Of a stretch of 60,000 nt of DNA, positions 42,601 through 54,600 are shown in pieces; positions within the stretch are counted from its first letter, which is position 1, and each line of letters begins with the position of its first letter. Where the stretch lies: positions 436,001-496,000 of the forward strand of contig NC_064042.1 in NCBI RefSeq assembly GCF_932526225.1, written 5' to 3'. The notes under the pieces were generated by a model. It saw only the letters and a program-made list of their open reading frames with translations, did no database searches and had not been told where the DNA came from. This DNA is from Nematostella vectensis. Lineage: Eukaryota > Cnidaria > Anthozoa > Actiniaria > Edwardsiidae. Position numbers and translations under genes: made by a program.

Positions 42601-45600
42601 CCTTTGCTTGGGCTGCTAACAAGTCACATCTGCCCCTGTCTAACATGACCATGTCCTTTGCTTGGGCTGCTAACAAGTCACATCCGCCCCTGTCTAACAT
42701 GACCATGTCCTTTGCTTGGGCTGCTAACAAGTCACATCCGCCCCTGTCTAACATGACCATGTCCTTTGCTTGGGCTGCTAACAAGTCACATCCGCCCCTG
42801 TCTAACATGACCATGTCCTTTGCTTGGGCTGCTAACAAGTCACATCCGCCCCTGTCTAACATGACCATGTCCTTTGCTTGGGCTGCTAACAAGTCACATC
42901 GGCCCCTGTCTTACATGACCATGTCCTTTGCTCAGGCTACTAACTAGTCATATCGGCCCCTGTCTAACATGACCATGTCCTTTGCTTGGGCTGCTAACAA
43001 GTCACATCGGCCCCTGTCTTACATGACCATGTCCTTTGCTCAGGCTACTAACTAGTCATATCGGCCCCTGTCTTACATGACCATGTCCTTTGCTCAGGCT
43101 ACTAACTAGTCATATCGGCCCCTGTCTAACATGACCATGTCCTTTGCTTGGGCTGCTAACAAGTCACATCGACCCCTGTCTAACATGACCATGTCCTCTG
43201 CTCAGGCTACTAACTAGTCACATCGACCCCTGTCTAACATGACCATGTCCTTTGCTCCGTCTACTAACAAGTCACATCGGCCCCTGTCTAACATGGCCAT
43301 GTCCTTTGCTCAGGCTGCTAGCTTGTCACATTGGCCCCTGTCTAACATGACCATGTCCTTTGCTTGGGCTGCTAACAAGTCACATCGACCCCTGTCTAAC
43401 ATGACCATGTCCTTTGCTCAAGCTATTAACTAGTCACGTCGACCCCTGTCTAACATGACCATGTCCTTTGCTTGGGCTACTAACTAGTCACATCGGCTCC
43501 TGTCTAACATGGCCATGTCCTCTGCTCAGGCTACTAACAAGTCACATCGGCCCCTGTCTAACATGACCATGTCCTTTGCTTGGGCTGCTAACAAGTCACA
43601 TCGACCCCTGTCTAACATGGCCATGTCCTTTGCTTGGGCTGCTAACAAGTCACATCCGCCCCTGTCTAACATGACCATTTCCTTTGCTTGGGCTGCTAAC
43701 AAGTCACATCCGCCCCTGTCTAACATGACCATTTCCTTTGCTTGGGCTGCTAACAAGTCACATCCGCCCCTGTCTAACATGACCATGTCCTTTGCTTGGG
43801 CTGCTAACAAGTCACATCCGCCCCTGTCTAACATGACCATGTCCTTTGCTTGGGCTGCTAACAAGTCACATCCGCCCCTGTCTAACATGACCATGTCCTT
43901 TGCTTGGGCTGCTAACAAGTCACATCCGCCCCTGTCTAACATGACCATGTCCTTTGCTTGGGCTGCTAACAAGTCTCATCCGCCCCTGTCTAACATGACC
44001 ATGTCCTTTGCTTGGGCTGCTAACAAGTCACATCCGCCCCTGTCTAACATGACCATGTCCTTTGCTTGGGCTGCTAACAAGTCTCATCGGCCCCTGTCTA
44101 ACATGACCATGTCCTTTGCTTGGGCTGCTAACAAGTCACATCCGCCCCTGTCTAACATGACCATGTCCTTTGCTTGGGCTGCTAACAAGTCACATCCGCC
44201 CCTGTCTAACATGACCATGTCCTTTGCTTGGGCTGCTAACAAGTCACATCGACCCCTGTCTAACATGACCATGTCCTTTGCTCAAGCTATTAACTAGTCA
44301 CGTCGACCCCTGTCTAACATGACCATGTCCTTTGCTTGGGCTACTAACTAGTCACATCGGCTCCTGTCTAACATGGCCATGTCCTCTGCTCAGGCTACTA
44401 ACAAGTCACATCGGCCCCTGTCTAACATGACCATGTCCTTTGCTTGGGCTGCTAACAAGTCACATCGACCCCTGTCTAACATGGCCATGTCCTTTGCTTG
44501 GGCTGCTAACAAGTCACATCCGCCCCTGTCTAACATGACCATTTCCTTTGCTTGGGCTGCTAACAAGTCACATCCGCCCCTGTCTAACATGACCATTTCC
44601 TTTGCTTGGGCTGCTAACAAGTCACATCCGCCCCTGTCTAACATGACCATGTCCTTTGCTTGGGCTGCTAACAAGTCACATCCGCCCCTGTCTAACATGA
44701 CCATGTCCTTTGCTTGGGCTGCTAACAAGTCACATCCGCCCCTGTCTAACATGACCATGTCCTTTGCTTGGGCTGCTAACAAGTCACATCCGCCCCTGTC
44801 TAACATGACCATGTCCTTTGCTTGGGCTGCTAACAAGTCTCATCCGCCCCTGTCTAACATGACCATGTCCTTTGCTTGGGCTGCTAACAAGTCACATCCG
44901 CCCCTGTCTAACATGACCATGTCCTTTGCTTGGGCTGCTAACAAGTCTCATCGGCCCCTGTCTAACATGACCATGTCCTTTGCTTGGGCTGCTAACAAGT
45001 CACATCCGCCCCTGTCTAACATGACCATGTCCTTTGCTTGGGCTGCTAACAAGTCACATCCGCCCCTGTCTAACATGACCATGTCCTTTGCTTGGGCTGC
45101 TAACAAGTCACATCCGCCCATGTCTAACATGACCATGTCCTCTGCTCCGGCTGCTAACTAGTCACATCGGCCCCTGTCTAACATGGCCATGTCCTTTGCT
45201 TGGGCTGCTAACAAGTCACATCCGCCCATGTCTAACATGACCATGTCCTCTGCTCCGGCTGCTAACTAGTCACATCGGCCCCTGTCTAACATGACCATGT
45301 CCTTTGCTTGGGCTGCTAACAAGTCTCATCGGCCCCTGTCTAACATGGCCATGTCCTTTGCTTGGGCTGCTAACAAGTCTCATCGGCCCCTGTCTAACAT
45401 GACCATGTCCTTTGCTTGGGCTGCTAACAAGTCTCATCGGCCCCTGTCTAACATGGCCATGTCCTTTGCTTGGGCTGCTAACAAGTCTCATCGGCCCCTG
45501 TCTAACATGACCATGTCCTTTGCTTGGGCTGCTAACTAGTCACGTCGGGCCCTGTCTAACATGACCATGTCCTTTGCTTGGGCTGCTAACTAGTCACGTC

Positions 45601-48600
45601 GGGCCCTGTCTAACATGACCATGTCCTTTGCTTGGGCTGCTAACCAGTCACATCGGCCCCTGTCTAACATGGCCATGTCCTTTGCTTGGGCTGCTAACAA
45701 GTCTCATCGGCCCCTGTCTAACATGGCCATGTCCTTTGCTTGGGCTGCTAACAAGTCTCATCGGCCCCTGTCTAACATGACCATGTCCTTTGCTTGGGCT
45801 GCTAACTAGTCACGTCGGGCCCTGTCTAACATGACCATGTCCTTTGCTTGGGCTGCTAACTAGTCACGTCGGGCCCTGTCTAACATGACCATGTCCTTTG
45901 CTTGGGCTGCTAACAAGTCTCATCGGCCCCTGTCTAACATGACCATGTCCTTTGCTTGGGCTGCTAACTAGTCACGTCGGGCCCTGTCTAACATGACCAT
46001 GTCCTTTGCTTGGGCTGCTAACTAGTCACGTCGGGCCCTGTCTAACATGACCATGTCCTTTGCTTGGGCTGCTAACAAGTCACATCCGCCCCTGTCTAAC
46101 ATGGCCATGTCCTTTGCTTGGGCTGCTAACAAGTGTCATCGGCCCCTGTCTAACATGACCATGTCCTTTGCTTGGGCTGCTAACAAGTCTCATCCGCCCC
46201 TGTCTAACATGACCATGTCCTTTGCTTGGGCTGCTAACAAGTCACATCCGCCCCTGTCTAACATGACCATGTCCTTTGCTTGGGCTGCTAACAAGTCTCA
46301 TCCGCCCCTGTCTAACATGGCCATGTCCTTTGCTTGGGCTGCTAACAAGTCTCATCGGCCCCTGTCTAACATGACCATGTCCTTTGCTTGGGCTGCTAAC
46401 AAGTCACATCGACCCCTGTCTAACATGGCCATGTCCTTTGCTTGGGCTGCTAACAAGTCACATCCGCCCCTGTCTAACATGGCCATGTCCTTTGCTTGGG
46501 CTGCTAACAAGTCTCATCGGCCCCTGTCTAACATGGCCATGTCCTTTGCTTGGGCTACTAACTAGTCACGTCGGGCCCTGTCTAACATGGCCATGTCCTT
46601 TGCTTGGGCTGCTAACAAGTCTCATCGGCCCCTGTCTAACATGACCATGTCCTTTGCTTGGGCTGCTAACAAGTCTCATCGGCCCCTGTCTAACATGGCC
46701 ATGTCCTTTGCTTGGGCTGCTAACAAGTCTCATCAGCCCCTGTCTAACATGACCATGTCCTTTGCTTGGGCTGCTAACAAGTCACATCCGCCCCTGTCTA
46801 ACATGGCCATGTCCTTTGCTTGGGCTGCTAACAAGTCTCATCGGCCCCTGTCTAACATGGCCATGTCCTTTGCTTGGGCTACTAACTAGTCACGTCGGGC
46901 CCTGTCTAACATGACCATGTCCTCAGGTTGCTGCAGACAGCACAGGGTTCACTGCTGGACGATGAGCAGCTGGTGAATACGCTTAACTCCTCCAAGACCA
47001 CATCGCAAGAAGTGGCGGAACAGCTAACAGTCAGCGAACAGACAGAGATCAAGATCGACGCTGCACGTGAGGTGAGGTGACACCTGTCACGCAACACTGT
47101 CTGTCAAGTTCTCTTGTCATACACCTACACTATAAGTGATACAATCACAATTAGTCACACCACTACAGCTCTCATGCAATGCAGTGTCCTTAAATTTCAT
47201 GTCACGCTCATTTCTTTGAGGGATAAACATGCAACAATACCCTGTTGCGCTATAACCCTTGTCACACAACACTATTTGGTCACGCCACAGCACCGGTAAC
47301 TTAGCAATATCATAGCATGCGTCAAACCCAAGTCGATTAGTGACAGTGCTATAAGGGTATCATTTAGCATGCGTAACCTGTATGTTATCTTACCACAGGG
47401 TTACCGCCCGTGTGCTCAAGTCGATTATTGACAGTGCTATAAGGGTATCATTTAGCATTCGTAGCTACCTGTATGTTATCTTACCACAGGGTTACCGACC
47501 GTGTGCCCAACGTGCGTCCATTCTGTTCTTCGTGCTGAATGACATGGGGCGTATAGACCCTATGTACCAGTTCTCACTCGACGCCTATATTGATCTGTTC
47601 AACAACTCGATCGAGAAGAGTCAAAGAAGCCCCAACCTCGACAACCGAATCCAGAATCTCAACGAGTACCACACTTATGCAGTGTATAAGTAAGTGCCAT
47701 ATTTACTGGAATAAGTGCCGCCCTCCAACGGCCCTAATTTTGCTCATGATTTATAAGCAAGTGTTCTGTACTCTTATTACTTTCTGATCAAGTGTTCTGT
47801 ACTCTTGCTATTTCCTGACCAAGTGATCTGTGCTCTGGCTATTTCCTAATCAAGTGGTCTGTACTCTTTTTACTTTCTGATCAAGTGATCAGAAAGTGTT
47901 CTGTTGTCTGATTATTTCCCGACCAAGTGTTCTTTCATCTGATTATTTACTGATCAAGTGATCTGTGCTCTGATTATTTTCTGGTCAAGAAATCTGTGGT
48001 CTAATTATTTTCTGATCAAGTGTTCTGTGGTCTGATTATTAACTGATCAAGTGATCTGTGGTCTGATTATTTTCTGATCAAGTGATCTGTGGTCTGATTA
48101 TTAACTGATCAAGTGATCTGTGGTCTGTGGTCTGATTATTTTCTGATCCAGTGCTCTGTGGTCTGATTATTGTCTGATCCAGTGTTCTGTGGTCTGATTA
48201 TTAACTGATCAAGTGATCTGTGGTCTGATTATTTTCTGATCAAGTGATCTGTGGTCTGATTATTAACTGATCAAGTGATCTGTGGTCTGTGGTCTGATTA
48301 TTTTCTGATCCAGTGCTCTGTGGTCTGATTATTTTCTGATCCAGTGCTCTGTGGTCTGATTATTTACTGATCAAGGGTTCTGGGGTCTGATTATTTACTG
48401 ATCAAGTGTTCTTTCTCAGGTACACGTGCCGGGGTCTGTTTGAGAGGCACAAGCTGCTCTTCTCATTCCAGATGTGCTCCAAGATCCTGGAGGCCGCCGG
48501 TAAACTCAACATGGACGAGTACAACTTCTTCCTCAGAGGAGGGGTGGTAAGTACAACCCCTCCCCCCCCACCACCACCACCATCACCACAACCACTACCA

Positions 48601-51600
48601 CCATCACCACCACCACCACCCCTCCCACCACCCCTCCCACCACCCCTCCCACCACCCCTCCCACCACCCCTCCCACCACCCCTCCCACCACTTTATCCCG
48701 GTGTGGAGGCCTCAGAATGTGTCTTTTTACATTGTAAAGCTTCGCACTTCAAATTTGTATTTCTGTCATCTATCCGTGATTGTATTTCTTATATTTGTAA
48801 TTGCATAGGTTCTTGATCGCGAGGGTCAAATGGACAATCCGTGCACGCAGTGGCTAACAGACACCTCTTGGGATAACGTAACCGAGTTGGACAAGTAAGA
48901 CCTGCAGGCCATCATGGTTAAAGCCGCATTCTCACCACTTTACTTCCAGAGGTCCGACGGAAGCCTCTACCGTTAAAAGACAAAATAATATATTAGGATC
49001 ATCCCTTCTACATTATCAATCACATATTCAAAGAAACTTCCAATAGACACACTGCTTTCGATATTTTGAAATATTTTTTGCGTTTTTAAAAACCATAGAA
49101 GATTGTTACGTAATTTACCAGTAAAATGGCGACAATGCGGCTTTAAGGCTAGTACGAGGTGATGTACTCAGTTAGATCATGCTTTTTTCCACAGGCTTCC
49201 CAATTTCCATGGCATCGTGACGTCATTTGAGCAGTACCCACGTGACTGGAACCAGTGGTACACAAGTTCTGAGCCCGAGAACACACCCCTTCCTGGTGAG
49301 CAAAAAAATGTTGAATAAGAATTCCCCTTCTCTGATTCTAATTTCTTGGTATATTTCGGTATGTTTGGCAGCAAATATGTTTATTTACTTCCATTCAATC
49401 ATAGCACAGCTTAACGCCGTTCGAAGCCGTTTTGGATCCTGAATACCTTCCGCCCTGGAATAGTAGACAATATTTTTATATATCGAGTCACTCTCGTAAC
49501 TCAACTTTCAAAGTTGTCTCAAAGAAAATATTGAGCTTCTACATGTTGCCAAGCGTTCTCTAACCACAATATAGCTGGCGATAACCGTTCTCACAGGTGT
49601 CAGCTTGCGCTAAGGAACAACCCTGATGTTTTGTTCAATTGCAGGCGAGTGGGAGAATGCTTGTAACGAGCTGCAAAGGATGCTGGTAGTTAGATCACTC
49701 AGACCAGACAGAGTCTCATTCACGGCTACCTCCTTCATCGTCAACAACCTCGGATCAAAGTGAGTCCGTCTATAACTATCTAGAACCATCTTAATCACTG
49801 TTATCAACTTCGGATCCGTCTATAGCTATTTAGAACCGTCCTAGTCACTGTTATCAACTTCGGATCAAAGTCAGTCCGTCTAGAACCGTCCTAGTCACTG
49901 TTATCAACCTCGGATCAAAGTCAGTCCGTCTAGAACCGTCCTAGTCACTGTTATCAACCTCGGATCAAAGTCAGTCCGTCTAGAACCGTCCTAGTCACTG
50001 TTAACAACCTCAGATCAAAGTCAGTCCGTCTAGAACCGTCCTAGTCACTGTTATCAACCTCGGATCAAAGTCAGTCCGTCTAGAACCGTCCTAGTCACTG
50101 TTATCAACCTCAGATCAAAGTCAGTCCGTCTAGAACCGTCCTAGTCACTGTTATCAACCTCGGATCAAAGTCAGTCCGTCTAGAACCGTCCTAGTCACTG
50201 TTAACAACCTCGGATCAAAGTCAGTCCGTCTAGAACCGTCCTAGTCACTGTTATCAACCTCAGATCAAAGTCAGTCCGTCTAGAACCGTCCTAGTCACTG
50301 TTATCAACCTCGGATCAAAGTCAGTCCGTCTAGAACCGTCCTAGTCACTGTTATCAACCTCGGATCAAAGTCAGTCCGTCTAGAACCGTCCTAGTCACTG
50401 TTATCAACCTCGGATCAAAGTCAGTCCGTCTAGAACCGTCCTAGTCACTGTTATCAACCTCGGATCAAAGTCAGTCCGTCTAGAACCGTCCTAGTCACTG
50501 TTAACAACCTCGGATCAAAGTCAGTCCGTCTAGAACCATACTAGTCACTGTTATCAACCTCAGATCAAAGTCAGTCCGTCTAGAACCGTCCTAGTCACTG
50601 TTATCAACCTCGGATCAAAGTCAGTCCGTCTAGACCGTCCTAGTCACTGTTATCAACCTCGGATCAAAGTCAGTCCGTCTAGAACCGTCCTAGTCACTGT
50701 TATCAACCTCGGATCAAAGTCAGTCCGTCTAAAACCATCCTAGTAACTGTTATCAACCTCAGATCAAAGTCAGTCCGTCTAGAACCGTTTTAATCACTGT
50801 TAACAACCAATGACAAAAGTTCAGCTCATTCTAATATAAGTCGCTCTAGATTCAGCTTGTGTGTTATAAATGAACTGAGTCTGTGTGCTATAAATTAGTT
50901 GTTTTGTGCATATTTTAATATATGTCACTCTAGATTTAGTGCATGTGCTATAAATGACTTGAGCCCGTGTGCTATAACTTATTGTTTTGTTCTCATTCTA
51001 ATGTCTTTTGCTCCAGGTTTGTCGAGCCTCCTGTTCTGGACATGTCCTCTGTGGTAGATGATTCCTCCACACGTACGCCGCTGATCTTTGTGTTGTCACC
51101 AGGAGTAGTAAGTACCCTGTTCCCTAGATAACCATCGCACCTTAGCTCTGACCAAGAACTTATGCACGTCTGCAAAACCACTCTGTTTTCACAAGGCGTA
51201 AAACGTGACGTCCTATTCGTGTGCTGATTTATTTCTCTACCCCATCATGTTTGTTTTTAAAACAGAGATCTCTATTTTATTGTACCTGACATTAACTAAA
51301 CTGTCATGTTGGCAAATATTTATAGTTAGGTAAAGGGCTTATTAGGAACGTCTACAAATAAATATGAAACCCTTTCATTCTTCTATCGGCCTAAATCCCC
51401 CGGACATAAGAGTGCCGCCTTGCTGTTTGTTGTGAGTAACCTGTTTGTCATTTTTATCCTAGGACCCAACAAGTGCTTTGCTTCAGCTTGCGGAGAACTG
51501 TGGCATGTCCAACCGGTTCCATGCCCTCTCCCTGGGTCAGGGCCAAGCCCCTATAGCCACACGCATGATCAAGGAAGGTGTTAAAGATGTGAGTCTCAGC

Positions 51601-54600
51601 CTTTACATTAACCAGACAATTGTTATTTAAGCTGTTTCCTGCTATCTCACCATTGTCAATAACAGTGCAGAATGAGCTGGATCTCCAGATTAATCTTTGA
51701 ACGAGCAGATAAGCAGTATAGCAGTAATGGCTTCATATGAAGTTTACTAACTTCTTCTCAGGATCACTGGGTGTTTCTGGCTAACTGTCACTTGTCGCTT
51801 GTAGGGTAACTGGGTGTTCTTGGCTAACTGTCGCTTGTAGGGTAACTGAGTGTTCCTGGCTAACTGTCGCTTGTAGGGTAACTGGGTGTTTCTGGCTAAC
51901 TGTCCCTTGTAGGGTAACTGGGTGTTCCTGGCTAACTGTCGCTTGTAGGGTAACTGGGTGTTCCTGGCTAACTGTCGCTTGTAGGGTAACTGGGTGTTCT
52001 TGGCTAACTGTCGCTTGTAGGGTAACTGGGTGTTCCTGGCTAACTGTCGCTTGTAGGGTAACTGAGTGTTCTTGGCTAACTGTCGCTTGTAGGGTAACTG
52101 AGTGTTCTTGGCTAACTGTCGCTTGTAGGGTAACTGAGTGTTCCTGGCTAACTGTCGCTTGTAGGGTAACTGGGTGTTCTTGGCTAACTGTCGCTGGTAG
52201 GGTAACTGGGTGTTTCTGGCTAACTGTCGCTTGTAGGGTAACTGAGTGTTCCTGGCTAACTGTCGCTTGTAGGGTAACTGGGTGTTCTTGGCTAACTGTC
52301 GCTTGTAGGGTAACTGGGTGTTCTTGGCTAACTGTTGCTTGTAGGGTAACTGGGTGTTTCTGGCTAACTGTTGCTTGTAGGGTAACTGGGTGTTCCTGGC
52401 TAACTGTCGTTTGTAGTGTAACTGGGTGTTCTTGGCTAACTGTCGTTTGTTGGGTAACTGGGTGTTCCTGGCTAACTGTCGTTTGTAGGGTAACTGGGTG
52501 TTCCTGGCTAACTGTCGCTTGTAGGGTAACTGGGTGTTCTTGGCTAACTGTCGCTTGTAGGGTAACTGGGTGTTCTTGGCTAACTGTCGCTTGTAGGGTA
52601 ACTGGGTGTTCTTGGCTAACTGTCGCTTGTAGGGTAACTGGGTGTTCTTGGCTAACTGCCGCTTGTATGGTAACTGGGTGTTCCTGCCTAACTGTCGCTT
52701 GTAGGGTAACTGGGAGTTCTTGGCTAACTGTCGCTTGTAGGGTAACTGGGTGTTTCTGGCTAACTGTCGCTTGTAGGGTAACTGGGTGTTCTTGGCTAAC
52801 TGTGGCTTGTAGGGTAACTGGGTGTTCCTGGCTAACTGTCGCTTGTAGGGTAACTGGGTGTTCCTGGCTAACTGTCGCTTGTAGGGTAACTGGGTGTTCT
52901 TGGCTAACTGTCGCTTGTAGGGTAACTGAGTGTTCTTGGCTAACTGTCGCTTGTAGGGTAACTGGGTGTTCTTGGCTAACTGTCACTTGTAGGGTAACTG
53001 GGTGTTTCTGGCTAACTGTCGCTTGTAGGGTAACTGAGTGTTCTTGGCTAACTGTCACTTGTAGGGTAACTGAGTGTTCCTGGCTAACTGTCGCTTGTAG
53101 GGTAACTGGGTGTTCTTGGCTAACTGCCGCTTGTAGGGTAACTGGGTGTTCCTGGCTAACTGTCACTTGTCGCTGAGCTGGATGCCGCAGCTGGACAAAC
53201 TTGTGGAGCAGCTTCAGGTGGAGGACCCACATCCGGACTTCAGACTCTGGCTCAGCAGCAGTCCCCATCCCGAGTTTCCCATTTCCATCTTGCAAGTTGG
53301 CATCAAAATGACCACCGAGCCGCCCAAGGTGGGTCGCCATCTTCTTAACGTAGTTGTTTGGCTCTGTGACTTTATGGATTGGATCTGAAGGCGAAATTAG
53401 AGCCTTTTCTTTGAACCTTAGACAAACCAGTAGTTGAAAGTATTTTTGCTCTGGAGGCTTTGCGCGCATTTTTTTGTATTTGCCCAATCTCCCCCTTAAA
53501 TATATAATGGTCCGTCCTCATCTTGATTTGTTTGTTACCTTGTTTTGTTTTGTGTTTGTACACGGCTTTGCAGCCTTATCCTTGTTTGTTTCTGTGTGTG
53601 AACAGGGCTTAAAGGCGAACATGAAGCGTCTCTACCAGTTGATCACCGAGCAGCAGTTCTCCCGGTGCCATAAGCAGGACAAGTACAAAAAGTTGTTGTT
53701 CGGTTTGTGTTTCTTCCACTCCGTTCTGCTTGAACGACGCAAGTTCCTTATGCTCGGCTGGAACATCGTCTACGGGTTCAACGACTCCGACTTTGAGGTA
53801 CATGGAGTGTAGTCTATTCAGTCTAACATGACATTTACATAAAATCAGGATGCATTTACACAAAACAAAATCTTAGAACCACATAACCCTGAAACTTATA
53901 AAAGCAACGAAATCTCAAACAGGGTTCACTGTTATTGTTTTATCTCCACTCGTTAGGTATCCGAAAATCGTCCGAGCATCTACCTAAATTGACTGGGTTC
54001 TTTGTTATTGATTAGTTTGCATTCCTTAGGTATCCAAAAATCTTCTGAGCATCTACCTAAATGGACTGGGTTCTTTGTTATTGTTTAATCTGCATTCGTT
54101 AGATATCCGGAAATCGTCTGAGCATCTACCTAAATAAACTGGGTTCTTTGTTATTGTTTAATCTCCACTCGTTAGGTGTCCGCGAATCTTCTGAGCATCT
54201 GCCTTAATAGACTGGGTTCAATATTATTGTTTAATCTCCACTCGTTAGGTGTCCGCGAATCTTCTGAGCATCTGCCTTAATAAACTGGTTTCACTATTAT
54301 TGTTCAATCTCCACTCGTTAGGTGTCTGAGAATCTTCTGAGCATCTACCTAGATGAGTACGAAGAGACCCCCTGGGACGCGCTAAAATATCTGGTATGTC
54401 ACATACGATTACTGTTTTGTGGTTTGCATAGCAAGTTTTTCAATGCATTTTATGGGTTTCGATGCTCGCTCATAATTCTCGTATGTCAAATATGAATGCT
54501 ACATTTCAAATGCAACTATATGCGCAAGTTCAATCAAAAGAAAAGCTTGAAAAAGAACCAACTTAAAAGTGTTTATAAATAACGTTACCGTGTGGTAGAA

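Noticed and set aside
40971-46889. Repeated + and - strand ORFs ([18 protein letters not shown] type)
   Set aside because: 54-bp satellite in intron 63; open on both strands, interrupted whenever TAG variants occur, no start context.
48406-48816. Proline-rich ORF running from exon 66 into the intron
   Set aside because: The exon 66 donor GTAAGT at 48547 is good and exon 67 continues the dynein; the proline run is a CCA/CCCTCC microsatellite.
51781-53487. 568-codon - strand ORF with [12 protein letters not shown] repeats
   Set aside because: Antisense of the 36-bp acceptor array and of exon 72; it is open only because the unit length is a multiple of 3.
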